A DNA stretch of 64,000 bases from Gracilibacillus salitolerans (GCF_009650095.1 NZ_CP045915.1:3596001-3660000), one strand, 5' to 3'. Numbered from the stretch's first letter, positions 1-7,456 are shown. A program made the numbers and translations. Notes: generated by a model from the sequence alone, not told the origin.

Positions 1-115
1 GATAGATCAAGGTAATACATAGACTTAATATAGTCGCCAATCCCATAGCTAATAAACTCATCCAGAAATTTGCTTCTACCCCATCGTTTGAAAATAAATT
101 ATGCAAAAATTCCAT
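1..115 (-). CDS. DUF4956 membrane protein, N-terminal part only
   Basis: Only the first 38 codons lie in the window; the gene runs off the left edge. The start reads MEFLHNLFSN and then enters a hydrophobic stretch typical of the first membrane segment of DUF4956 proteins. The ATG at 115 follows AGGAGG with 8-nt spacing, and that ribosome binding site lies inside the last codons of the upstream polyphosphate polymerase gene, whose stop is one base away, so the two are probably translationally coupled. DUF4956 next to a VTC-domain protein is a known pairing in Bacilli. The function of DUF4956 is not established. Confidence 0.7.
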   Translation of the reverse strand, partial: MEFLHNLFSNDGVEANFWMSLLAMGLATILSLCITLIY

Positions 116-116
116 T

Positions 117-878
117 TTAATTACCTCCTGCTAGTACTTGTTCTTTTTCCATTCCACTTGGTGTAAGTGGCTGTTTTAATAATTCTAAACTGGTGCAAAA
201 CTTAGAAGCACTTCTCTGTTCGCAATTGATTTCCTGTAATATACGTGTCAGCCATAAAGGAACACTATCATTTACTTTCACTTCGAGCACGCCTAAGTTT
301 TCGTCAATAAAATTGTCTCCGTATGCTCCATTTTCAACTCGTAAATCCGTATTTCTACATCGAAGATTAAAGTCAAAGGTCATTCGTAATCCTGCATTAT
401 CTATGCCATGAAGAGCATGACGGTCATAGCTGACAACCATTTCAGGTTGTAATCCATAAAGAGTACGGAAATTCTCAATTTCTCGTAATACCTGAGGGTT
501 GGATGTTTCAATGCTATCTAACACATTGGTCTTAGACTCATCAAGATAACGATATGCTTCTGATAAAGGAAGGAGCATTCTCCGCTTATTCACAACATTA
601 TTGTGCTTTTGTTTTACTTCAAAAAAAGATGGTCCTTCAATATCCGTATTGTCATACACCCTTAAACGCAACTTCTGACGAAACCGTAATTTGTTTTTTG
701 TTTCATAATAGATTTTGTGATCCAGACTGTCGAAATACAGGCTAATCACGGTATATTTGCCATCTACCCCGAATTTGTCCGGACGCATGAAAAAGGAAGT
801 TTTTTCAATTAATTTTTCATACTGTTGCTTAGTAATTAAATATTTTTGTTCTCTCCTAGTGAAAATCTCCAACACCAT
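117..878 (-). CDS. VTC-domain polyphosphate polymerase family protein
   Basis: The 253-aa product begins MVLEIFTRREQKYLI and carries the basic and acidic strands of the VTC (CYTH-like triphosphate tunnel) fold: RREQKYLI near the N-terminus, VISLYFDS, KLRFRQKLRLRVY, FFEVKQKH, VVSYDRHAL, RMTFDFNLRCR and a final VLEVKV. In the family such residues coordinate the phosphate chain and metal, giving an enzyme that makes polyphosphate from a nucleotide or a related activity. The ATG at 878 was preferred over upstream starts because AAAGG lies 9 nt before it. It is followed immediately by the DUF4956 gene and is divergent from the ECF sigma gene. Substrate is inferred from the family only. Confidence 0.8.
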   Translation of the reverse strand: MVLEIFTRREQKYLITKQQYEKLIEKTSFFMRPDKFGVDGKYTVISLYFDSLDHKIYYETKNKLRFRQKLRLRVYDNTDIEGPSFFEVKQKHNNVVNKRRMLLPLSEAYRYLDESKTNVLDSIETSNPQVLREIENFRTLYGLQPEMVVSYDRHALHGIDNAGLRMTFDFNLRCRNTDLRVENGAYGDNFIDENLGVLEVKVNDSVPLWLTRILQEINCEQRSASKFCTSLELLKQPLTPSGMEKEQVLAGGN

Positions 879-1027
879 TCCATTCATCCTTTCTAAGTGA
901 TTATGTTGCTTATTTGGTATGACTCCATAATAAGGAATTAACATAAGTTTCCACTGAGAGAAAAGTGAGAAAATGATGAGAGTATTCTGTGATTTTGTTA
1001 ATGTAGTGTAAATTTTATATTAATTTT

Positions 1028-1055
1028 TTGCGAACAATGAGGTATGATCTATACT
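1028..1055 (+). promoter_or_regulatory. SigA-type promoter candidate for the ECF sigma operon
   Basis: TTGCGA, a 16-nt spacer and TATACT fit a sigma-A promoter reading toward the ECF sigma gene. No clear ECF-type autoregulatory promoter was recognised beside it. Confidence 0.4.
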
Positions 1056-1182
1056 TGAATGGAGCGATAAGGTGTACTTGATGACCATGAAGAAAATGAA
1101 AAAATAGATGTTTTTTGAAACTATTTCAATTCTGCTTTCGTCCAATACGCGAAATCAAGATAAGTTAGAGAAGAGTGGTGTA

Positions 1183-1707
1183 ATGACAGAACTGGAAAAA
1201 GAACAATTATTAGAAGAAACAATGATAAACTACGGAGATGATTTAATACGGTTAGCTTTCCAATATGTTAAGGATAGGGAAATAGCCAAAGACATGGTAC
1301 AGAATACCTTTATTAAATGTTATCAAAAAATCGATCAATTCAGAAATGATGCTTCTATTAAAACTTGGTTATATCGGATTACAATCAATGAATGTAAAGA
1401 TCATCTCAAAAGCTGGCATAACCGAAAAGTACAAGCGAAAAACTTTTTAGAAAATACTCTTACGTCTTTATTATCTTCAACCGAAAGTAAAGTAATGGAA
1501 GAGGAGAAACACAACGAAATTAGGGGCTGTATTTTTTCACTGCCAAAAATATATCGAGAGGTAATTTTTCTCTACTACTACAAATCTTTCACAATGGAGG
1601 AAATAGCAATAACTACAAATGTTAATCTAAATACGGTGAAAGCTAGATTAAGGAGAGCAAAACAGCGCTTAAAACATGTAATCGAGGAGGAAAATATCTA
1701 TGGTTAA
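1183..1707 (+). CDS. ECF-type RNA polymerase sigma factor
   Basis: The 174-aa product has sigma region 2 (DLIRLAFQYVKDREIAKDMVQNTFIKCYQKIDQFR, split here as DLIRLAFQYV and DMVQNTFIKC) followed by the conserved IKTWLYRITINECKD and a region 4 helix-turn-helix (LPKIYREVIFLYYY, then MEEIA and NTVKARLRRAKQRLK). This is the standard two-domain ECF layout. Start ATG at 1183 gives the usual length; an upstream in-frame start at 1108 would add 25 residues without family support. The gene overlaps the next one by 8 bp, so the downstream membrane protein is very likely its regulator. The target genes are unknown. Confidence 0.85.
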   Translation: MTELEKEQLLEETMINYGDDLIRLAFQYVKDREIAKDMVQNTFIKCYQKIDQFRNDASIKTWLYRITINECKDHLKSWHNRKVQAKNFLENTLTSLLSSTESKVMEEEKHNEIRGCIFSLPKIYREVIFLYYYKSFTMEEIAITTNVNLNTVKARLRRAKQRLKHVIEEENIYG

Positions 1708-2554
1708 CAAATTTCAAAAAGAATTATCTTCATACGTAGATGAGGAAGAATTGACATTTACCAAAGAAGACCGGGAACAAACAATTCAAAAAATTCGTAA
1801 TCAAAAAACAACTCAGCATAACAACAAGGGTAGCTATACTCGTCCAATAATGCCGATAATGGCAACTTTAGCAGTTTTAGTATTAGCCATTGCCCTGATT
1901 CCATCACTTATCGTAAATGAAAGAATTAATACAAAATCAGACAGTGTGATCACATCATCAGAAAATGAGGAAGGTTTTTCTGTATTATTAATGGGAGAAG
2001 ATGCTACTAGACACAGAAACCCTTTCAACCTCCTTCTGACCTTCCATCCTGATAAGGAGAATGTAAAAGTAGTTACCTTTCCACGTGATTTATATGTTGA
2101 CAGGTATAATGCGGATGGTGAAAAATTTGAAAAAACAAAACTTTTACATGTCGGTGCCTATGCCCCCAATCCAGAGGCAAGTGTGATAACCGTGTCTAAC
2201 TATTTAGATATTCCGATTGATTATTATGCTCTAATGCCAATGGAAGAAATATTTCAGTTATTAGGAATTGATAATAAAAGTAAAATAAATGAAATCGAAG
2301 AACAAAATAGTATTGCCAATCTATTAAAGAAGGATCAAAAGTTTCCTGAATTAATTGAGCTTATTTCTCACCATCAAACAAATCTAACTGAAGATGTTTT
2401 CAATCAAATGGAGATGAAACCATACCAATATGATATAATACAGTTGGAAGAAGGGTTAAACGATATCTTTGTAAATGAGATTTACTATGTTGAATTAGAA
2501 TCAAGCTTCTTAGAAAAACTAAGGAATGATTTACAGAACCATATAGGTAGGTAA
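1700..2554 (+). CDS. Membrane protein with degenerate LCP-like domain, probable anti-sigma factor
   Basis: The 284-aa product has a short cytoplasmic N-terminus (about residues 1-50), one membrane segment (about 51-72, ATLAVLVLAIALIPSLIV) and an outside part that resembles a LytR-CpsA-Psr domain: FSVLLMGED, LLLTFHPDKENVKVVTFPRDLYV, a KLLHVGAYAPNPEASVITV stretch and IPIDYYALMPMEEI. The LCP catalytic RSDT-type motif is replaced by RHRNPF, and the domain stops early, so it may sense rather than catalyse. ATG at 1700 has GGAGG 9 nt upstream, inside the sigma gene. Gene overlap and topology suggest an anti-sigma factor; no zinc anti-sigma motif is present. Function is inferred. Confidence 0.6.
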   Translation: MVNKFQKELSSYVDEEELTFTKEDREQTIQKIRNQKTTQHNNKGSYTRPIMPIMATLAVLVLAIALIPSLIVNERINTKSDSVITSSENEEGFSVLLMGEDATRHRNPFNLLLTFHPDKENVKVVTFPRDLYVDRYNADGEKFEKTKLLHVGAYAPNPEASVITVSNYLDIPIDYYALMPMEEIFQLLGIDNKSKINEIEEQNSIANLLKKDQKFPELIELISHHQTNLTEDVFNQMEMKPYQYDIIQLEEGLNDIFVNEIYYVELESSFLEKLRNDLQNHIGR

Positions 2555-2558
2555 CCCA

Positions 2559-2589
2559 AAAAGTCTTGTGTATCACCCACAAGACTTTT
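2559..2589 (+). terminator. Terminator after the ECF operon
   Basis: AAGTCTTGTG at 2561-2570 pairs with CACAAGACTT at 2578-2587, followed by TTTA. It probably also serves the converging acetyltransferase gene. Confidence 0.65.
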
Positions 2590-2644
2590 ACTATAATTTA
2601 TTTGGTTCTCAAGATGATGAAACAAGATAGCGGATAACATAACT

Positions 2645-3085
2645 TCACCCCCTGTTATTGATATCTTTTACAAAACCTATACTTTTTGCTTCATAGCCCA
2701 ATGTTGAGTAGATTTGATGTGCGTTTTTCCTTTCTTCACGATTACCACTATTTATTAATATTTTTCGGGCTCCTTGTTTTTCAGCCCACTTTTCACTTGT
2801 TACAAGTAACTGTTTTCCAATTCCTTGTCCTCGAAATTTCTCATCAACAATAAATACACCAACTTGAACAAAAGTCCCATCATGTTCATAGAAATGTTGC
2901 AGGGATAACCCAAGGAGCCCAACAATATCATTCTGTTCCTCTGCCACGATAGTTTGATAGTTAGGCAGTGGTTGAATGGTAGACATTCTTTGCTGAAACT
3001 GAGCTTCTGTCGTCGGATAGCCTAATTGTTTCATTAGAGGTACAATTTGTGGAACATCACTCATTTTGAAATCTCTGATAAGCAT
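2645..3085 (-). CDS. GNAT family N-acetyltransferase
   Basis: The 146-aa product spans a whole single GNAT domain: MLIRDFKMSDV at the start, the acceptor strands around IVAEEQNDIVGLLGL, VFIVDEKFRGQGIGKQLLV (the R/Q-x-x-G-x-G/A acetyl-CoA loop, here RGQGIG) and a C-terminal AHQIYSTLGYEAKSIGF. It transfers an acetyl group from acetyl-CoA; the acceptor cannot be told. The ATG has GGAGG 6 nt upstream. It stands alone between the ECF terminator and a transposon-disrupted gene. Confidence 0.85.
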   Translation of the reverse strand: MLIRDFKMSDVPQIVPLMKQLGYPTTEAQFQQRMSTIQPLPNYQTIVAEEQNDIVGLLGLSLQHFYEHDGTFVQVGVFIVDEKFRGQGIGKQLLVTSEKWAEKQGARKILINSGNREERKNAHQIYSTLGYEAKSIGFVKDINNRG

Positions 3086-3218
3086 GATATACCTCCAAAC
3101 TAATTTGAGTTAGTTATGGTAATTAACCTCCTTTTCTTTTAAATGTAACTACTATCGCAACTGTTACAGCCATAGCAATAAGAGCAAATACACTTATCAC
3201 AACCATTTCTATGAACCT

Positions 3219-3241
3219 CTCATCACTAAAGTGACGAGTTT
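3219..3241 (-). repeat. Right-end hairpin of the tnpB element
   Basis: The sequence CTCATCACTAAAGTGACGAG plus TTT contains the dyad TCACT-AA-AGTGA. It matches the left-end copy at 22 of 23 positions. It lies 8-10 nt inside the right tip and is where the guide RNA scaffold should end; the guide itself would be the flanking DNA from 3210 downward. Confidence 0.6.
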
Positions 3242-3255
3242 CTAATGTATCAACT

Positions 3256-4682
3256 TCAAACGATGCTTAACATTAGTGGGCGGGACACGACGCCCTCTAT
3301 CCCCTCGACAAACGCGTTAGGGACTACTTTTCTGATGATATTTCCCGCTGCATTCACATCGGCGTGAATGCACGTGTTCTCTTTGGTGCGATATAATCCT
3401 CGTTTTATTCTGCGGCCACTGAACACAACATTCGTTTGAACACCCTTTTCATAGATGGGCAGTTCATCCATATCCACCAAACTAGCTTTTGATGTGTAAC
3501 TTTCTTCTTGGCGCTGAACATGGATGCCATATTGTTCCGCTTTGTACTCGACCATACGAATCAGCATCGTATGGGGGAGAGATTGAAAGTGTTGTTTGTC
3601 CTGCTTGCGAAGGCTCACCTTATTTTTCCATCCCTTATTCATTCCGATGACAATCGTGCTGACTTTGCGCGCCAGTGCTAACTGAACGATGTGATAACTG
3701 GCTTTATGGAAGGCGTCTTTTAACTTGAAATAACGTTTTTGGTCCAGTCGCTGCAATCGTTTACTATGGAAGGAACCGTCTTTTGGTCCCTGGCCGTGTC
3801 GTAAAACTCGGTAATAATGTGCCCGTTGTTTGTTATAATATTGATTGATACTCTTTACCGTTTGGCCCTTCATAATAACAGGTGAGGAACCTGTGTTATC
3901 GACCATGGTTGCAAAACAATTAATACCTAGATCAATCCCCATGACATGTTTTTCATCGAGTTCTACTAGCTTTTTCTCTTCCTCTTTCATGATGACCACT
4001 TCTACCGTATACTCGCCATATGTCGGAATAATCCTTACTTGTTGCAGTTTCCCCTTTAGACCTAATTTCCCGAAGTTCACCCTTTCTTTTGTATGAGGAA
4101 ATTGCAAGTATTTGTCGTCTTTCACCTTACATATCTGATTGGAAAATAGACAAGCTTTTCTTCTGTTCTTCGGTGCATACTTGGGGAGTTTTGGTCTTCC
4201 AGTATATTTGTGAGGATTTACTTGATAGTCTTTGAGGCTTGCAAAATAAGACTTCCAATTTTGAAACACCATTTTCATGACTTGTTGGTTGACTTGACCA
4301 GGTAATCCTCATTCTCAGACACTTTAAATAATCCATCTAAAAAGGCATACGAAGGCCATTTATGTTGAGCAGATGGATACTCAAATAACATGGCATCTTT
4401 GATCTCTTTGCGTTGATCCATGGGCTTTTTTAATTCTTTTTCCCGTTTCTTCTCTACCGTTTTTCTTTTGATTGCATTCATTTGTGGAAGGTGTTGTTCG
4501 ATGAGGTCGAAAACTTCTTGTTGTAGTGGTTGAAGGGTTTTTTCTTCACCAAATGCTGTGAAAATTTGACGGATGTGAAAGTTGGTGGCATTGTAAAGGT
4601 TTTTCGCTAAAAACGTGATATGGTCACAATAATGATAGAGCCGATGCCCTTTTTTAATGCGAATTTGTTGGGTACGGTACAT
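3256..4682 (-). pseudogene. tnpB: TnpB RNA-guided nuclease, frameshifted
   Basis: Two overlapping frames make one TnpB of about 475 residues. The first (4682-4275) starts MYRTQQIRIKKGHRLYHYCD after GGGAGG; the second (from about 4310 down to 3256) continues as PGQVNQQVMKMVFQNW and runs through the wedge and RuvC parts. A one-base shift lies near 4305-4315, between SENEDY and PGQVNQQ. RuvC-I is GIDLG near 3935 and RuvC-III is ADVNAAGN near 3350. The usual RuvC-II glutamate is replaced in VIGMNKGWK near 3640, while EESYTSK near 3500 could supply it, as in TnpB groups with a rearranged active site. No CxxC zinc finger is visible. Activity is doubtful unless the shift is bypassed. Confidence 0.8.
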
Positions 4683-4830
4683 ATTCCTCACCTCCCACTA
4701 TTTTCTTCAAGCAGCTTGTACAAACGTTTCAAAACTAATGGCATCATTCACCTAACAAATGCACACAAATGTTCCCTATTTGTTATTTTAACCCAGAACA
4801 TACGATCTGTCAAAACCGTTCGCCATTCAT

Positions 4831-4853
4831 CTCATCACTAAAGTAACGAGTTT
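4831..4853 (-). repeat. Left-end hairpin of the tnpB element
   Basis: This is the partner of the right-end hairpin at 3219-3241, differing by one base (AAGTAACGAG instead of AAGTGACGAG). It lies 14 nt inside the inferred left tip at 4867. It reads in the host frame as TRYFSDE by chance. Confidence 0.6.
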
Positions 4854-5299
4854 TTTGGCAAACATTCATAAATGGATACGGATCTTGCTTCTCCGCCTGG
4901 AAATTCCCTCTACGTTCTGCTTTTTTGTATTCGCCATCACGAAATTCGACAGCAATAGCTTCCTCTGTACTCACTCCTTGAATGGAAAAATATTTTGTTC
5001 CCTTCTTATATTCATTGGAAAAATTTCCAGAGTAAGTTACCATATCTGAATACCTTGTTACTTCCCCTATCTTCTCCTCCACATTTTCAACAGATTCATC
5101 CAACACTTCGTAGATATAATCATGCCAGACAACGAAAGGATAAACCTATGAAGTAGCGAAGACCATGTTCGAAGACAAAAAGATTCCCATAGTTATCATT
5201 AGAAACACACGATTAAACTGTTTCATAACGGACTCCTTTATTTGGAGGTTTACATCAATTATTTTAACATTCATTTCTAAATAATGGTATATGTTTCAA

Positions 5300-5328
5300 T
5301 TGACATGTTGTATACATATGTATACAAT
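5300..5328 (+). promoter_or_regulatory. Strong SigA promoter overlapped by a perfect palindrome operator
   Basis: TTGACA (5300-5305), a 17-nt spacer and TACAAT (5323-5328) form a near-consensus promoter for the methyltransferase fusion gene. The spacer and -10 hold the perfect 20-bp palindrome TTGTATACATATGTATACAA at 5308-5327. Such GTATAC dyads are typical of GntR- or PadR-type repressors; the regulator is not in the neighbourhood. Confidence 0.7.
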
Positions 5329-5354
5329 TAATAAAAAAGAATAGGAGACGATAA

Positions 5355-6263
5355 ATGAACAGTGATAAATGGGATGAAACGAAACAGCATATCCATCATA
5401 AAAAACGTGGTGCCAAGACATTTCGTCGCGGCAAAGCGATTGCTTTCTTAGAACGGTTGAAGTTAAAACGCTCAACCATTCAGCAACAATTAGATCAACC
5501 AGAATTTCAATCAATCCAACAAATATTAGTTGGCGAATTAAAAGCGATTGATATGATGATGGAGGAATTTAAACAGCTGTTTGAATTGCACGAAGCGGAA
5601 CCAAACAACAAAAAGGGTGTGAACAAAGTGAGGAAAATTAATCAATACATTGATTCAGTTTTTGACCCACAAGATAGTTTACTAGAAGGAGTGATTACCT
5701 CTATCAAGGAGAATGGGATGCCTAATATCTCCGTTTCACCATCAGCAGGCAAATTTTTAACAATGTTAGTCACCATTTCAGATGCTAAAAATGTATTAGA
5801 GATAGGGGCGCTTGGCGGGTATAGTGGCATTTGTCTCGCAAGAGGTTTTGGACAAAACGGCTCGCTTACCTCTTTGGAATTAGAAGACAAATATGCAAAA
5901 CTGGCAGAAAATAATCTCACTAAAGCCGGGTTCCAAAATCAGGTTACATATTTAACTGGTCCAGCTTTAGAAAGTCTTGAAAAACTGGCAGCGGAAAATA
6001 AACAATTTGACTTTTTCTTTATTGATGCTGATAAAGGAAATTATCCAAATTATCTGGAGCAATGCATCAAGCTGGCAGAACCTAATGCTGTTATTGCTAT
6101 CGATAATGTGCTGGCAAGGGGAAGTGTTGCTGATGATGAAGTGGAACCTAAACGTTATACAACATTAATGCAAGAGTTTAATCAAACAGTCGCAGATCAT
6201 CCGCAATTAGATTCAATACTGGTTCCGATTGGTGATGGTATTACAATTGCCCAGGTAAAATAA
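5355..6263 (+). CDS. SAM-dependent O-methyltransferase with an extra N-terminal helical domain
   Basis: The 302-aa product has two parts. Residues about 1-85 (KKRGAKTFRRGKAIAFLERL, then HEAEP) form a charged, helical domain I do not assign. Residues about 92-302 are a class I O-methyltransferase of the YrrM/caffeoyl-CoA type: VLEIGALGGYSGI is SAM motif I, LTSLELEDKYA carries the acidic ribose contact, FDFFFIDADKGNY and IAIDNVL hold the metal-binding Asp and Asn positions, and GDGITIAQV ends the domain. An internal GTG near 5617-5632, after AAAGGG, could allow the enzyme part to be made alone. The gene stands alone behind a strong palindrome-bearing promoter and before a hairpin terminator. 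Acceptor substrate unknown. Confidence 0.8.
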   Translation: MNSDKWDETKQHIHHKKRGAKTFRRGKAIAFLERLKLKRSTIQQQLDQPEFQSIQQILVGELKAIDMMMEEFKQLFELHEAEPNNKKGVNKVRKINQYIDSVFDPQDSLLEGVITSIKENGMPNISVSPSAGKFLTMLVTISDAKNVLEIGALGGYSGICLARGFGQNGSLTSLELEDKYAKLAENNLTKAGFQNQVTYLTGPALESLEKLAAENKQFDFFFIDADKGNYPNYLEQCIKLAEPNAVIAIDNVLARGSVADDEVEPKRYTTLMQEFNQTVADHPQLDSILVPIGDGITIAQVK

Positions 6264-6266
6264 AGG

Positions 6267-6310
6267 ATGAAGGACAAAAACAGTAGAATATCCAAAAATT
6301 TGTCCTTCAT
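6267..6310. repeat. 12-bp inverted repeat downstream of the methyltransferase
   Basis: ATGAAGGACAAA at 6267-6278 is the exact inverse of TTTGTCCTTCAT at 6299-6310. It directly precedes the terminator and may act with it or protect the mRNA end. Confidence 0.5.
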
Positions 6311-6316
6311 AGCTCA

Positions 6317-6356
6317 GAAAAAGTCCCCAGAACAGAAAACTCTGGGGACTTTTTCT
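6317..6356. terminator. Bidirectional terminator
   Basis: AAAAAGTCCCCAGA pairs with TCTGGGGACTTTTT around a short loop, with T-runs on both strands. It serves the methyltransferase gene and possibly the converging RNA methylase gene. Confidence 0.75.
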
Positions 6357-6451
6357 GCTTTTAAGGTCTATCTTTTCAGCTACCACTTGGACTGGCTTCG
6401 TGGATTCAATTGACGAGCTTTTTAGTAACTAAGCAACTTCCTATGTCCATC

Positions 6452-7456
6452 TTATTTTTCAAACACAAATAAGGTAGGATTCACACCCTTCAAACTCAAA
6501 GAATAAGATTCCAGACAAAAAAGGCCTAAACGTTTTGCTTCCCAAAACAATTGATTGACACTCTCAGACAAAATAACAGCTCTTCCATTTGGTTTTAAGA
6601 CTCTACATATTTCATTCATAATATGGTGATTAAACAATTCTAAGTCCTCGTCAGGTGAAATTTGTCTACCAAATGGAAGATTAGTTACAATTTTATCGAC
6701 ACAACCATTAGAAAAAGGCAATTCCCGTGCATCCCAAACATTAACTTGCACCTTCGAATCCTCCAGATTACTCTTAGCAATCTTTGTGACAACGCCAGAT
6801 ATATCTCCCCCAATTATCCGATTTGTAGGGTATGTTGCTCGTTCAGATAAAATTGTACCTGAACCACAACAAGGATCAACGAAAATGTCTGTCAATTTAG
6901 GATCTGACAACCACACCATCGCATGAGCCACAGTAGGAAGTAATGATGCACGTGAGAACTGTCTAGTCTGATTGCGAAAACGAAACGTAGCATCTGTAAG
7001 CCGAAGTGAAAATATCACATGATGATGTTCAATATCGAGTCTGAATTCTATCTGATGATTTTGAGACGTTCCCATGTTCCAATCAGGGTAATGCTTATTA
7101 ATACCCTCCATTGCTTTTTTTGCTACTTCAAAACGATTATAGGTTTGTTTTCCTTTCCGACTTGCATTTACCCAAAATAAATATTTATGATCAATAAAAT
7201 CCAAATCCAATTGGGCTATTCGCTCACTTACCTGAGATAAGTGCTTTTTATGTGGACCAATTTGAAATTGATCAATTACTTGAAACAAGTTATCTGCCGA
7301 CCTTAAAGAACTTAAGCATGTAAAAGACTCAGCTGTGGTAAAGAAAACCTTCCCTCTATTTATTTGAATTATTTCAGAATCACTCACCTTGTTGTTCATT
7401 TCATTTGATAAAATGTATTCTAATCCTGGTAATACGCTCGTAAAATAAAGAGTCAT
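6452..7456 (-). CDS. THUMP-type RNA N2-guanine methyltransferase family protein
   Basis: The 334-aa product starts MTLYFTSVLPGLEYILSNEM, as in Trm14/THUMPD3-like tRNA methylases. The N-terminal half is the ferredoxin-like/THUMP RNA-binding region. The C-terminal Rossmann domain has FVDPCCGSGTILSE (SAM motif I), IIGGDISG, NVWDARELPF and the catalytic TNLPFGRQI (N-L-P-F variant of N/D-PP-F/Y). The reaction is methyl transfer from SAM to an RNA base, most likely guanine N2 in tRNA. The ATG at 7456 has GGAGG 8 nt upstream; 26 further in-frame codons lack a binding site. It is monocistronic. Confidence 0.75.
   Translation of the reverse strand: MTLYFTSVLPGLEYILSNEMNNKVSDSEIIQINRGKVFFTTAESFTCLSSLRSADNLFQVIDQFQIGPHKKHLSQVSERIAQLDLDFIDHKYLFWVNASRKGKQTYNRFEVAKKAMEGINKHYPDWNMGTSQNHQIEFRLDIEHHHVIFSLRLTDATFRFRNQTRQFSRASLLPTVAHAMVWLSDPKLTDIFVDPCCGSGTILSERATYPTNRIIGGDISGVVTKIAKSNLEDSKVQVNVWDARELPFSNGCVDKIVTNLPFGRQISPDEDLELFNHHIMNEICRVLKPNGRAVILSESVNQLFWEAKRLGLFCLESYSLSLKGVNPTLFVFEK

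Larger units (their letters stand above)
3211..4867 (-). mobile_element. IS200/IS605-superfamily tnpB-only element (IS1341-like)
   Basis: A 1,657-bp element carries tnpB but no tnpA. Its ends are set by the interrupted host gene: removing 3211-4867 restores the reading frame, with only a 2-bp AT ambiguity. On the coding strand the left tip follows TTTAT (4872-4868), which would be the target/TAM motif, and the right tip ends GGTTCAT. Each end has a near-identical hairpin 10-14 nt inside the tip (4831-4853 and 3219-3241), the architecture expected for IS605-type ends. No target duplication is seen, as usual for this superfamily. The omega/re RNA would derive from the 3-prime end of tnpB and the right end. 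Confidence 0.8.
3123..5226 (-). pseudogene. Secreted/membrane protein gene split by the tnpB element and a nonsense codon
   Basis: Joining 5226-4868 to 3210-3123 restores one frame of exactly 149 codons. It begins at an ATG with AAAGGAG upstream, encodes a signal peptide (MKQFNRVFLMITMGIFLSSN then MVFATS), then a TAG at 5148-5146, then a body containing IGEVTRYSD, YSGNFSNEYKKGTKYFSI and EEAIAVEFRDGEYKKA, and ends in a C-terminal membrane segment with a KRKGG tail (3123-3206). The element splits it at DPYPF|IEMVV. From memory of related Bacillus proteins the TAG replaces a Trp codon (SWV), which is inference. Intact homologues are small exported proteins of unknown function. Both lesions make the copy non-functional. 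Confidence 0.8.

Noticed and set aside
3123..3206. A 27-aa hydrophobic ORF resembling a holin-like type I toxin
   Set aside because: It is in frame with, and completes, the gene interrupted by the tnpB element; it is that gene's C-terminal membrane helix.
3219..4853. Two near-identical 23-nt repeats suggesting a target-site duplication or a short CRISPR
   Set aside because: They lie inside the element tips fixed by the restored host frame and form hairpins, so they are element ends. There is no repeat series.
4810..5106. A 98-aa ORF starting MLDESVENVEE
   Set aside because: It is the middle of the interrupted secreted-protein gene; its last 19 codons are transposon sequence and its TTG start has no binding site.
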